DNA from: Steinernema hermaphroditum
Lineage: Eukaryota > Nematoda > Chromadorea > Rhabditida > Steinernematidae
NCBI GenBank assembly: GCA_030435675.1
Contig: CM059624.1
Coordinates: forward strand, 8,270,769-8,334,768
Direction of reading: 5' to 3'
DNA: 64,000 nt
The notes under the pieces were generated by a model. The model ran no database searches. It saw nothing but the letters and a program-made list of their open reading frames with translations, and was not told the origin of the DNA. Below are positions 11,208 through 22,355 of the stretch, in pieces (positions within the stretch are counted from its first letter, which is position 1; each line of letters begins with the position of its first letter). The position numbers and the translations under genes were made by a program.

Positions 11208-11910
11208 ATGGCATTCACCTTTGCGGCGTTCTGCTACCTCATAGCACTTATCGCCATTGCCTTTTGCATTTTCTTCGCCATCTTCACGGTACGTTATTTT
11301 TCGCTATCTCATTCATCTGTAACCTCGAATCAAGATGTTGCCATTACTTTCTCTCCGTTTGTGATGAAGGCTTTCTGTCTAGAAATTTGAATTTGATCAG
11401 CTATACTGAAGACTTAAATTAATACTACGAATTAGCTGATATCGAGATGTGCTGTTTCAGGTTATCTGCATCGATGAATTGCGAACTGACTACAAGAACC
11501 CGATCGAGCAATGCCGTAATTTGAACCAGGTACTGAAAAGCTCTTTTCACTTCAGATCCATAGCTGTATTTTAGTTGATTCTGCCCGAATATGGCATCCA
11601 CCTTGTGTTCACTGTTCTCTTCGTCCTGTCGGTCCAGATGGGTGCTGTTATCTGGAATCTTCCGCTGCTTGCATATCATATTCATCGGTAGGCGGTCAAC
11701 GCTCTATGTACATAATTAACCCTTTATTCTTGCAGCTATATGAACCGACCTGTCATGACTGGACCTGGTATTTACGACCCGACTACTATCATGAATCAAG
11801 ATCATCTGTCGAAGGCCTACCGCGAAGGTTGGGTAAAGCTCGGGTTCTACTTGATCTCGTTCTTCTACTATTTGTATGCCCTGATCTACACGCTTGTTAC
11901 CACTTCCTAA
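11208..11910 (+). CDS. cnih: Cornichon (CNIH) ER cargo receptor
   Basis: Cornichon proteins are ER membrane cargo receptors that load growth factors and glutamate receptors into COPII vesicles. Four exons (11208-11288, 11461-11529, 11575-11687, 11736-11910) give 145 residues, the typical family length. It begins MAFTFAAFCYLIALIAIAFC, as in animal CNIH1; DELRTDYKNPIEQCRNLNQL, LPEYGIHL, LLAYHIHRYMNRPVMTGPG and YDPTTIMN all match conserved family blocks. The C-terminus has a hydrophobic segment ending FYYLYALIYTLV. The first intron (172 bp) is long for this region, the others are about 45 bp. The start is fixed by the family N-terminus. Confidence 0.97.
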
Positions 11911-12479
11911 GCGACTTCTGTAACCGGTTATTTTTGGAACGAGTCCAATTCGTTTATTCATAATGCATATTGTTTACTAGATAAATGCGATTGTAGGTTG
12001 TATGCTGTATTTGTGACTCTACTGGATTCGCTGCGCCGTATATATCTGCTTGCGAGTTATGCGTCTTTTCACACGATAACTTCCTGTCATTGCCGTTTGG
12101 GAAAGGATGTTTTCAGGAGAGGGTGCAGCGGCGCACTCGGGTAGGACGTGTGGGCCGTTCAGATGTTGTCACAAAAACATTTGCTCTTTAACTCGGCTGC
12201 CTGTGTGGAGAGGTGTCTTTCGCGTCGTTTGTTAGGCGCGAGCCCGGCGGCGGTTTCTTGTTTACGTCGAAGGGCACGACGGCTGCTTTCCATCGATTGC
12301 GCGCTGGTTCTGATTATCTCTTGTTCAACTGGTCCAGGCGCGTGGCCCTCCGAGTTTCCATTTCACCCACGCGAAAGATAGTTCCCTTCGGCTCAGCGTT
12401 TCGCATCGTGATAGCCGCCGAAAGTCAGGTTTTTAGCTGTCAGCTGAGCATAAGTGGGCGACTGTGTTCGGATTTCAGC
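11911..12479. other. Intergenic region between cornichon and the TPM gene
   Basis: No gene recognised. It holds the 3' region of cornichon and the presumed promoter of the TPM-domain gene. Confidence 0.4.
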
Positions 12480-13961
12480 ATGATCACGGAAAAGCCGCCG
12501 ATTTTTTCGGCGTTGGTGTTCCTCATCGCTCTTACGGTGCTTCTAGCTCCACTAGGTCGGGCCTCTCAGGAATGGGACGTCGGAAACTACCCAAATCCCA
12601 CGGCGAGGGATTATAGAGTAGGTCAAAAGAACCGTAGGCTGTGATCGTGAGCGTTCATCACACACGTGTTCAACATATTGATGTCTTTTTTAGCGATGCA
12701 GTATGCCGACGACAGCCAAGATTTGCGATCCTGACAAAGTGCTCGGAGAGCAGGTGAGGTACCGTCTGAACCACGAACTTAACCAGCTGGAAAGCAGAAC
12801 TCGCCAGGTAAAGACGCTAGGCCGGCAAGCCTAGGTAACGCCTATTCCAGGATCATGGCGCAACGTTCTGTCAGAAGAAAGGAATCACGGGGGCGATGGC
12901 GATAGCCAAACACGTTCGCGGAGGCAGCGACAAGGTACTGAGCTAAAGAGAAACCGTTTCACGTGCGCGCATTCAGGCGGTAAAGAACATGGCCAACGAT
13001 ATGCTTCAGTCATGGAATCTCGATGGCCAGTGTCAAAAGGCGGTGGTCATCGTCGTCGCCACTGAGGATCGGAAGTTCTGGGTAGCGCGGGGAGATGCCG
13101 TTCCGGTCTACGCACAGGTGGGCCATTTGCCACGTCTTCTGAGTTACATGATGTTTTGAAGGAATTCACGGACATCTTCACTCAACAGAAAGGACTCTTC
13201 CAGACGGGCGACTACCAACAGGCGCTAACCAACGTCCTCCAGAAGACATGGGAGCTCGCCCTCTCGAAGCAGGGTCCTCGTTCCCAGCCTGAACCACCGG
13301 GAAGAGGTGGCGGAAGAGGGTTCGTTGACCCAGGTCCCAGTGGGTGGCCCCTTCGCAGATTTAAAGAAAACTCGTGCAGATTCAGGCAAAGGTGGAGGCG
13401 GACTTCCCTCCTTCAAGTTTCCGAAGATTCCTGGCTGGGTGTGGATGGCAGTGCTGTTTGTGGTCATTCCCCTCCTCTGCTGGTGATTGGATTGTCCGCG
13501 ATTCGGTCTCTAATCTGTGCCATCTCAGTTGTTGCCTTTGCTACTGCTGCTGCTGCAAGAAGAGTGGTGGACCTTCTAGTCCTCGACGACAAACTCCGGC
13601 CGACGTCGACAGCGGCGGAGGAACCTCTCGAGGCGGCGGTGGCGGGCTTAACAACTTCTTAGGTAGCCTCGGAGGCGCGGGGATCGGCTCCCTCGTTGGA
13701 CGACTGCTTAGTGGAGGAGCAGGCGGCGGCGGTAGAGGTCGCAGAGGAGGTTTGTTCATCTGAGATGCCCTAAATGAGCTGTGGCGTTCCAGAAGGAATT
13801 GAAAGAGGCGGGGCCGGCGGAGGTCAGCAACCCTATCATCCGAGTCGTCCCAAGGATACAGGTAGTTGCGAGAGGCAAGTTTGGACACTCATCCATCTAA
13901 TATAGGCGGGCTCTATCCCGAAGCCAAAGTGCACGACGAGGGCGGTGGCGGAGGATGGTGA
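12480..13961 (+). CDS. TPM-domain single-pass membrane protein (MOLO-1-like)
   Basis: Nine exons (12480-12617, 12694-12807, 12851-12934, 12977-13117, 13162-13333, 13380-13482, 13529-13749, 13793-13861, 13906-13961). A signal peptide (FLIALTVLLAPLGRAS) is followed by a TPM domain: ICDPDKVL, NHELNQLESRTR, AVKNMANDMLQSWNL, AVVIVVATEDRKFWVARGD. Then a Pro/Gly-rich stalk, one membrane helix (WVWMAVLFVVIPLLC) and a cytosolic tail that starts with a cysteine cluster (CLCYCCCC, possibly palmitoylated) and is Gly-rich, ending GGGGGW. In C. elegans the TPM protein MOLO-1 is an auxiliary subunit of levamisole-type acetylcholine receptors with this extracellular-TPM, one-helix layout. Family is well supported; the partner receptor is inference. 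The 13334-13379 intron was chosen among several donors by size and phase. Confidence 0.85.
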
Positions 13962-14318
13962 CCGTCTCCAATTCTGTACATAGACGCTTGCAGATGCCCA
14001 ACGAACCCTTGTAAATAGCGCTTCAACATATTTGTCACAATTTTATATTCGCTTTCGAAATGCAGGATGAATTCACACAGTATGTACTTGACATTATAAG
14101 TGTTGAGATAATACGCTGGGCCAAAAGCGCGAACGGCTCCGGACCCGAGAGATAACTCTGATCAGATCAGTGAGGGAGAGGATGAGATTTCTGCGGCGAC
14201 AAGTCTTAAAGCTCTAAGAGGGACTAGACTAAGGGAGGCGAACGGAGCGGAACGATAGCGGAGGGAGCGGAGCCCGGGGCACAACACGGGAACAGGCGAA
14301 ACCGGGAGGGGCCTACGT
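13962..14318. other. Intergenic, convergent 3' ends
   Basis: No gene recognised; lies between the convergent TPM gene (plus) and the egl-10-like gene (minus). Confidence 0.4.
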
Positions 14319-17300
14319 CTACGAGGAAGAAGGCGCCGAGGAGTGTGGCGGGGCGGCTGTGGTGGGGGGCCCGGTGAGGGTCGGAAGCGCGCTGAAGGCG
14401 GCGTTCGCCGAGTTCGTCGAGTTACTGCTCTGGAGCGTTGTAGCGACGGCGTTGGCCGCCGTGGCGCCCGAGGCGTTGTCGCTGCCCCGGGATGCCCGCA
14501 CCGTATTTGACGAGAAGAGGTTGGAGCCAGGGAGGTTCGGGAAGCGGATTCCGATGTCGCGAGTCATCTTGGCGGGGGCCTGAAAGCGATGGCGTTAGCG
14601 GACGCAGAAGCGAGGCCGGGCCTCTGGGATCTGCGACTGACCGAACGGAAAGAGGAAGCTGAGCTAAGGGAGCGGGAAGAGAATTTGTTTGGGCAGTGGA
14701 GGGACTCAGCAGTCGGGATATCTCGCAATCGGGGCGCCGAGGAGGGCTACTTTCGCGACGATCGCTAAACGGAACGGGTATTGGAGTGCTACGGGCTGTT
14801 AGGGGGTGAAGGGGACAGCGAAAGATTGCGAGATACGCCGATGCCGGTGGGTGAGTGGCTACGGTAGAAGTCGAGGTCATTCCATGCGAGGCATGCCAAC
14901 AAATCCATGCGAGGGCACGCTTCGGGGTGGTCGTCGGACGCGGAGAAGCGGAGAAGAAGAAGCCAAACACACTCACTCATGGGTACCAAGAATCGCCATT
15001 AGTACACGAGAAATCTCTGTTAGTGGGTGTGGTTATTGCTGAAGGAAGTCGAAGGCAGCTGCAGGAGTGAGGGCGCGCTCTGGTTCGTCGAGATCACTCC
15101 GAAGGGGGCACCGCTGCCCACGGGCGACGGCGACGTGGCTGTCGGCGGCTTGAAGGGCCGTGTCGGGACCTTCCGCGACGTTTTCCGTGAAATCAACGCC
15201 GAAAAGGACGTCTAAAATGGAAAAACTGGCGGCATTCAGGTGGCGTCCATAGAGAAGAGGACAGCGGAAAAGAGGGTCGAGAAGCTACGGACACGTGTTA
15301 GGCATGCAGTATGCTCTGCCAGAAGCCAACCGGAAGAACCGAAGACTCACCTTCTTTTTTGACTGGTTCAGCAGGTCGCGGTAGATCTCCGAGCGCAGGA
15401 AGCGCTGGTAGCTGTCGTTCTTCATCAGGCAGAAGATGTGGTCCTGGAGCGGCGGCGCATTAGAGCTGCGCGCCAACGGCGACTCACCGCGGCTTCGTCG
15501 AAGGACCACCGGTTAGGGTTCTTGAGGTTCTCCTCGGTGATCTCCATCACCTTGCAGTCGATGTTCACGGGCGAGGTGGCGTTCGTGTCGATGAACTCGT
15601 TGTAGATCTCTGTGACCAGGACGGGCACCATCCGGCAGCTGCACTTCCGCAGCTTCTGGACCTCCCACCAGAAGCGGAGGTTCTCGCCTGAGTACTCCTT
15701 GTCCAGGAATTTCTGCAGCGTCTCGCGGCCCAGCACGTCGATGAGTAGCTCCTCGAACGACTCCTCCCACAACTTCAGGCGCCGCGTCGAGATGTCACCC
15801 GTGCTGCAAAGAAGAGACCTTCTGACCCCCGAGGCGCAGACCTACATCTTGTCGTGTTGCCAGAAGTCGACGGTGTCCGAAATCCACGGGTTGGGCTGGC
15901 CCTGAAAGGGGTCCATCGCGGAGCCCGGCGCTGTGAAGAAGGGGTCGAAGACACGCCTGTGGTCGAAGTATTGTAGGTAACTGAAAGAAGCTGCCTTAAG
16001 GGACGGGGCGCTAGGCGCGTGAACTCACTTCTCAACGACTTTCGACGTTCTCAGAACGTTTTTCGCCAGGCGACTCTGCAGCAGGTTGATCTAAAGGAGT
16101 CTGACTGTAGCCTAAGGATGGGGATGGATGCTTACTTCTTGTTTGAGGGTGTCCTGCACCTGAGTACACCTGCGTAAACCCGGTCGTTGGCTGTACGTCC
16201 TCTGGGTCGGCTTCACCTCTCTGAAAGTGAGCAACTTCGTCTCGGAGACCCAAATTCGGAGGCCTTACGGAACGGATGCTGAGGCGGCGTTGTCGATGGA
16301 GGAGGACCCGCTGCTTCCCTGGACGTTTCCGTTCCCCGTGGTGTTGGAGCACGACGCCGAGGAGGCGTGGAGCGCCGCTGCGGCGGCCGAAGAGGAGAAG
16401 GGAAGCGGCAGCGGGTGTGTGGAGCCGGCAGCGTTGGCGGCGGCTGCAGCGGCCGCGGTCAGAGCCGCATGGCCAGAGGAACTGTATTTTGGCCGTCCCG
16501 AACGACTCAGTTTCCGGAAGTCGACCTCCGTGGTGTTCACACAGCCCGGCACGGGTCGGTGTACGTCCCAGAAGGCCCTCTCCTGGCTGTCCAGGATCTG
16601 CCGCTCCAGGCGGTCCCGCTTCTTGTCCACTCTGAAAGGGCACTGAGGGGGGCGGAGAATGACGAGGTGCCTACTTGTACTGTGCCTCCGCCTGCATGAA
16701 GACGAACTCCCACTTCCGGCTGAACATCTTCTGCAGCTTCGCGAGGTTCTCCGCCTCGAAGTCTTCCAGCTCCAGGTGGGCCTTGTTCTGCATCGTGCGC
16801 TTGCACAAGTACACCGCTACAAACGGGTTCCGTGGGAACGCGAACGAGCGCCGACCTACCGTAATCTGTGTTTTCCGGTTCCCAGCAGTTGGAAGGCCAG
16901 AAATAAGGCGTCTGAAAACGATAGAAAGTGCCGTCGTTTTTGACCGTCAGGACGTGGTCGTCGATTTGGAAGAGGTACCCGTGAGAAGCGATCAGATGCG
17001 CGAGGTGGAGCGCGTCGGCTGAAGGAACCTATTTGTGAGTGGTGAAGGAGGGCCACTTGCCTAAATCGGCCATGTCGAGGTTCTTCATGATCCAGGCGAT
17101 GAGGTCCTGCCCCGTGAAGACCGAAGGCACCTTCGACAAGAAGCTCTTCACCGTCTTGATGGGAACTCCCGTTTCCTGGAAGGCAAATGTCACTCCAATC
17201 GATTCTCTTGTTTTTCATCTCCATCGATTTGCGCAATAACAAATTCTGAGAAAATAAATCCGCTGGCTTACGGCAAAAAGTGGGAGACACCGAAGATTGC

Positions 17301-17734
17301 GTTTCCATACGCGGCCCGACGTCTCTAGCAGTGCACCACCCGAGTTCGGAAAACTGATTAAGACGAAAGGGGCTAACGTCGTCGTTCTCTCTAAGGCGAA
17401 TGGTTGCAAAAACCGCTTGAAAGCCCAAGAAAAAATTCTGTCAAAGTCTGAGTCTGTCAAACAAAACGAGGGAGGGAAGCTTAAAGTCGGATTCGAAGAG
17501 GGTCCCAAAACGATCGGTGTCTCCCACCAACCCCGGATGACCTCGAAATCCATGGAAAAGTACTTTTGCCGTAGGTGGATACAGAACGAAGCGTCAAGGG
17601 GCACTGTAGCTCACCTGGTCGAGCATCATCGTGACCAGAGCCTCCATCTTCAGGTAGATCATGTAGTTCGGGTGCTGCGCCGCCGCCGACGAGGGGTTGT
17701 CGGCGGATGTGACGCGCAACCGCGGGATCGCCAT
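14319..17734 (-). CDS. egl-10: R7-family regulator of G-protein signalling (EGL-10/RGS7-like)
   Basis: R7 RGS proteins speed GTP hydrolysis on Go and pair with Gbeta5. Exons: 17615-17734, 17061-17175, 16860-17018, 16675-16816, 16269-16631, 16136-16220, 16029-16090, 15846-15980, 15488-15803, 15351-15443 and 14319-14579, in all 616 residues. In order: DEP domain ([11 protein letters not shown] to [20 protein letters not shown]), the DEP-helical extension ([20 protein letters not shown]), an Ala/Ser-rich linker, a GGL domain ([20 protein letters not shown] to [21 protein letters not shown]) and the RGS box ([49 protein letters not shown]). The linker is like C. elegans EGL-10. Intron 17019-17060 begins GC, intron 1 is 439 bp. 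The terminal exon is inferred: an alternative 18-bp exon at 15298-15315 would end the protein early. Both are in phase. Confidence 0.9.
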
Positions 17735-18730
17735 CTCGGACTGCTACGGTAGTCGCGCGTCGGATACCTCAGAAGCACGGGCGTCGGAGTGACTCTTCTG
17801 CTGCCATGCACTCACTCGCCTATCAGTTATCGTCGGCCGCCATCGCTGAGCTGGAACGATTCGGCTGCGAGGGCGAATCGGTCGCCACGAGCACGCAAGG
17901 AGCCCCTGAGGGCATTCACACGCCGTTAAAATTTCACTCGCAGCCTCTGTTCGCCCTCGAGGCAATCAATACGGGCCGCTCTTCGTCAAATAAAATCCCA
18001 TCCAAGCGCTTTTCGAGCGTCGCCCGTGAAAACCCAAAATGAACCCTTCGGGCACCGAAAAGAGCATCGCCTCCGTCGCCGCCGCCGGTGGCGCCGGTGG
18101 ATCCTCGGCCGCGTGGCGACCCGACCTCGGCACAGGTGCCGACGGCGCGCCTCAAATATACGGTAGCCCTCGACCAGGTCGAGGAGCGATTCGCGACCCT
18201 GGCGAGGTCGCATGATTCGGCACGCGAACGGAAGGAAGGGAGGAAGGGGAGGCTCCGGAGGAAGAGACGCCGCGGAGGTGCCGCACGAGGTCGCGGGGAA
18301 GGCGACGGGGGCGCCGCCACCGGCTTCTGCGGCGCGGCTTCCGCGGCCGGATTCAGCACCTGAGGACAGGAAGCAGCGAAGCGCCAGCGGGACGGCGCAT
18401 TTATGTGCCCGAACAGGGACGACGCCGAAGAAGCTCGCGGAGGATAAGAAAAGCAGAGGCTGGCTTGAAGCAGCGGCGAGCAAGCGTCCTAGTGGGCTAC
18501 GATCAAGAGTTCCTTCTCGGAGAAAGAGAGAGCGCCGCGAAATCGATTGGCACAGCGCGTCGCGTGTTCGCGTGCGTCGTCGCCGCGATAGCAACGAGGG
18601 TTAACAGAAGACTTAGGCGAGCACGGCCCCGGAATCTTCATCGGCTGCCACCATTTCCACCACCACTGTGACCTCCGCGGAGCATGAGACCGGAGCCCCC
18701 GTCGGTACACGAAGCGTCGCCGGTGCCACG
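17735..18730. promoter_or_regulatory. Divergent promoter region of egl-10 and PPP1R37-like gene
   Basis: About 1 kb between two head-to-head genes. A plus-strand ATG at 18039 in good context opens a Gly/Ala-rich frame of about 55 codons with a phase-0 GT donor near 18207; the frame of the PPP1R37 gene is open upstream back to a TTAG acceptor near 18614. The two could be joined as a longer N-terminus, but this is unproven. GC-rich throughout. Confidence 0.4.
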
Positions 18731-21700
18731 ATGTCCATGAAACTGCTCTCCGGCATCCAGGACTTCCTAGGCCTCCACGATTCCTCATCGATGCCTGACA
18801 GCGCCCCGGCGGAGTCGCCGGCCATCTCCTGGAGCGCCGATGCCTTCGAGCAGGGGGCCATCCTCACCCCTTCCTCCGTCGTAGACGGTAGGTCGCCTCT
18901 TCTCCTCTGGTTTCTGAATATCTTTCCAGACGGCGAGCGCATTTCCCGATGCTCCCACAGCCGACGTGTCCACTTCCCTCCAGAAGACGAACTCGTCTCC
19001 GGCTTCCACGAGCCCGTACACCGCCCCTTCTTCGATGAAAACCGTAATCACGCTTCGTGCTAACTACTCACGTATAACCCGATTCCAGGAGCCGTGGACG
19101 TGGACGAGATTCTGAATGCCTACCGTGTCGCCTGTATGGTGAATCGTCTTTTTCCCGACCAGTCCATCGAGGAGCAAATCAAGGTAGTCAAGGAGAGGGC
19201 GTCCAGAAGACGTTTCTTTTCAGGCATTCCACCGCTTCGGCTCCGTGCGCCAGGAGTCCCTTCTTCTGAAAGGTGAGCTCCAGGAGGCCGTTCTGAATTG
19301 GAGTGCTGCTCGATTTAGGGATGCGAATGTCGAACGACCACATTAACTGCCTCGAGGAGATTTTCCGGAAGGTCCAATTTGACGTCGTTGACTTCCAGTA
19401 CACTTTCCTCGACGATGATGTGAGTGACGCGCTACGATAATCACAGCGTAGCGAATGGTTTCAGATGGCGGTCAGTTTAGGGGAGATGATCGAATTCTAC
19501 GAGTCGGCCGTCAAGTTGAACGTGTCGTTCAACAGCGAAATCAAACTGCGCGGTTGGCAGGCGATCTTCCGAGCCGTGAAGAACGTAGGTCCCCAGGGCT
19601 GCCCACCGCCTTACCTCCTGTGCGCTGCAGAACTCGTGCCTCGAGGAGCTGAACATGCGCTACACGAACGTGAACGACAAAGTGTTGAGTCTGATGGCGC
19701 GTACCTTCCGCACTCAGCCCTCCCTTGTGAGCTTGCATCTCGAGAACGTCGAGCTCACAGGGAAGAAACTCCTGCTGCTGACGTGCGGCCTGAAGTCGAA
19801 TACCGTACTCAGGGAGCTCTACTTGGGTGACTGCGGCCTCATGTCCACCGATGGCACTCACCTCTACCAGCTGATCACGGCGAACTCCTCCCTCCAGATG
19901 GTCGATCTGCGCCACAACAGGCTCGGAGTAGGCAGCCTTCTCGATTCACCGGGTACCGTGAGATTCCAGGATGAGGGCTTCCGCCACATCTGCGACGCGC
20001 TGAAGCACCCGGATACAATCTCCAGAAGCTCGCTTTCGGCGCTGGTCATGTGGAATAACGGTATCACGAGTGCTAGCATGGACTGCCTCGCTCAAGCCTT
20101 GGTAGGGTGTCGCCAAAGTTACCTCAAGTTGAACTTCCCTTTCCAGATGAATAACACAAAGCTGGAGACGCTGAACATCGGGAAGAACGGCCTGTCCGTC
20201 GACGGAGTCAACGCTCTGAAGCCCGCACTCCAGAGCGGCCGCTGTATGCTCCAGAGGCTCGGGCTGCAGCACACCAAACTTAACTGTCAATGTAAGAATC
20301 GTGCGAGTTTTGTGTCTTGACCTTCTTCTTCTCAGCAGCGATCGTGCTGGCGGAGTGCATCGCTGACAACGACGTCCTCGTGCGGATCGACCTCAGGGAG
20401 AACGAGGGCATCGCCTCAGCTGGGCTCCTTGCGCTCCATCTCGCGATGAAGATGAACACGTCGATCACCTCGCTCGACCTCGATGCGTCGTGCACTCTCT
20501 CGAAGAACAGCAAGGTCGTTGAGTACCAGGAGCAGTTCCAGCTCTACTACGACGAGATTCAGCAGTTCTGCCAGCGGAACCGCCAGAACGCACTCAAAAA
20601 GCTCTCCGTGCAGTCCACGGCGTCCTCGTCGACCGTTTCGGTCCACGAAGACTCTGACGCCAAGAAGGCGGAGACCCACGAGGTGAAGAAAGAGACGAAA
20701 TCAGAAGTCGCTCCCATCGATGAAGAAGGCGAGGAGCCTTCTCCCTCGTCGTCAGAAGACTTCGAGGTCCGGCCATCGAAAGAACTTGAACAGATCCCTC
20801 TCCCGACGTCCAAGATGTCTCGGAGACACAAGGAGAAGGACCTCAAGAAGTTCCACAGGTCCTCTTCTCTCACCTGCACCGAGATGGTCGAGGATCTGAA
20901 TGTAGGTTTCGTTCGCTAATGCCTTCTACCGTACCCTCAGGAGCGAGTGCGTCAGATGCGTTCTTCTACGTCCTCTTTGGAAGAGACCATCGCGGAATCG
21001 GTCGCAACTATCAAGAAGCCCCTAATCATCGAGAGTCGACCCTCAATTTCAAACCTCTCGAAGAGTGAATGGGGTAGGTCGCCTTCCCTCCCTGACCTTC
21101 CGAAGTCGGCCGAAAACGGAACAACGCCACCGGTGAGGCGGGCGGGGCGGCGTTTCTCTGTGTCGCCCTCAACCAGCGAGGCCGCCTTCTATGCCCCTCC
21201 GAGCCGGTTCAAGGTGCAGGCGGTGCCCCTGAAACCGACGACTCTCTCGCTCAGCCCCGCTACTGCCGCCCAGAAGGTCCGTGCTTTCCTGAAGGCGTCT
21301 CCTTTGGCCGAGTGTCCTGCCGGCTCTTCGATGACGTGGCACTCGGGGGACACACCGCGAGGAATCATCGTCCTTCCCTCGACGTCGAAGGCTGCCACAG
21401 CCTTGACGGTCATCTCTGCTACAGAAGTCAAGGAGTCCGACGACAGCATCGCTAAATGCGTGAAGGCAGTCGTCAACGACCTTGTCAACTACTGCGTCTA
21501 CGAGCTCGACGATCCACGAAAGCCTCCCTGCGGCTCTCCCTCGCTGGAGCGAGGCGCTAACGCAGCGGAGAAGCCGAGACAGCCGAAAGAGATCCTAAAG
21601 GAGGGACCTGCCGTGAAAGAGAGCGCTGCCGATATCGAGGAGGCCGTCCGGGACACCATGCGGCACCTGGTCAGGGAGATCCTCCGCGGGGAGAAACACG

Positions 21701-21774
21701 AGGTAGCTGGAAAGCTTCAGCGGAAGCGAAGCTCGATGCGCCGAAGTAAGGGAAGCGCTTCGCTCGCCAACTAG
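18731..21774 (+). CDS. PPP1R37-like leucine-rich-repeat PP1 regulatory subunit
   Basis: PPP1R37 (LRRC68) binds and inhibits protein phosphatase 1 in animals. The key evidence is the RVxF-type PP1 docking motif in RRVHFPPEDELVSG, which aligns with the vertebrate motif plus its following residues, then VDVDEILNAYRVAC and about nine LRRs (LNVSFNSEIKLRGWQA, LEELNMRYTNV, LVSLHLENVEL, LRELYLGDCGL, LQMVDLRHNRL, LETLNIGKNGLS, LVRIDLRENEG, ITSLDLDAS) of the RNI/LRR type. A long low-complexity tail with acidic and Ser-rich stretches follows. Introns near 19929-19970 and 20101-20145 are in-frame and stop-free (42 and 45 bp); splicing them restores the repeat register (RLG/DEGF and QAL/MNNTK). The start at 18731 is the first ATG in the open frame; an upstream exon is possible. 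Confidence 0.85.
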
Positions 21775-22355
21775 GAACCTATGAAACTTCTACTTTACCT
21801 CTTCTGTGATATCGATCCTGTACAGGGTGCGGCAAAACTTAAGTGTTTTCGGTGGCAGTCCCGAAAGTGACTTAGAACTTTTTCCAGATTAACTTGAAAA
21901 TCACTTTTTCGCCACATCCCGTATTACTGTGATGTGATGTTGTATATAGCCCCAACCCATGTGCGCCCTTCGATTTGTTGCTCAGTCCGGCCGGGGCCAC
22001 CAGGCTGCCATGCACTCTCGAGTACTCCCTATCCCCACCTTCCGATATACTTTAATATGCCTTCTGTGATATCTACTTCTCCAGACCACGACATCTCCGC
22101 ATCGCTACTCTAACTCATTCGCTTTCGGGTGTCCACTACATAGATGATTAGTTCTAAAATTTCGTTGAGGGGACATGCTAGGGCTTCCTTGAAGTTCCAG
22201 GGCAGCGCAGATTGAATCGCTCTGTACTCCGAATTCGCCGCCTACACACAAATTCGATGTGAGCCGCCCGACTCAAAGAACCAAGGGTACACCCTCGGGC
22301 GATTCTGTACAGACGTTTATTTAATTGTTATGTTTGCGACAAAAAAAACGTTCCG
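21775..22355. other. Convergent intergenic region
   Basis: No gene; 3' sides of the PPP1R37-like gene (plus) and xbx-1 (minus). Confidence 0.5.
22316..22321 (-). terminator. Candidate poly(A) signal of xbx-1
   Basis: AATAAA on the minus strand, 35 bp past the xbx-1 stop codon, the usual distance in nematodes. Confidence 0.6.
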
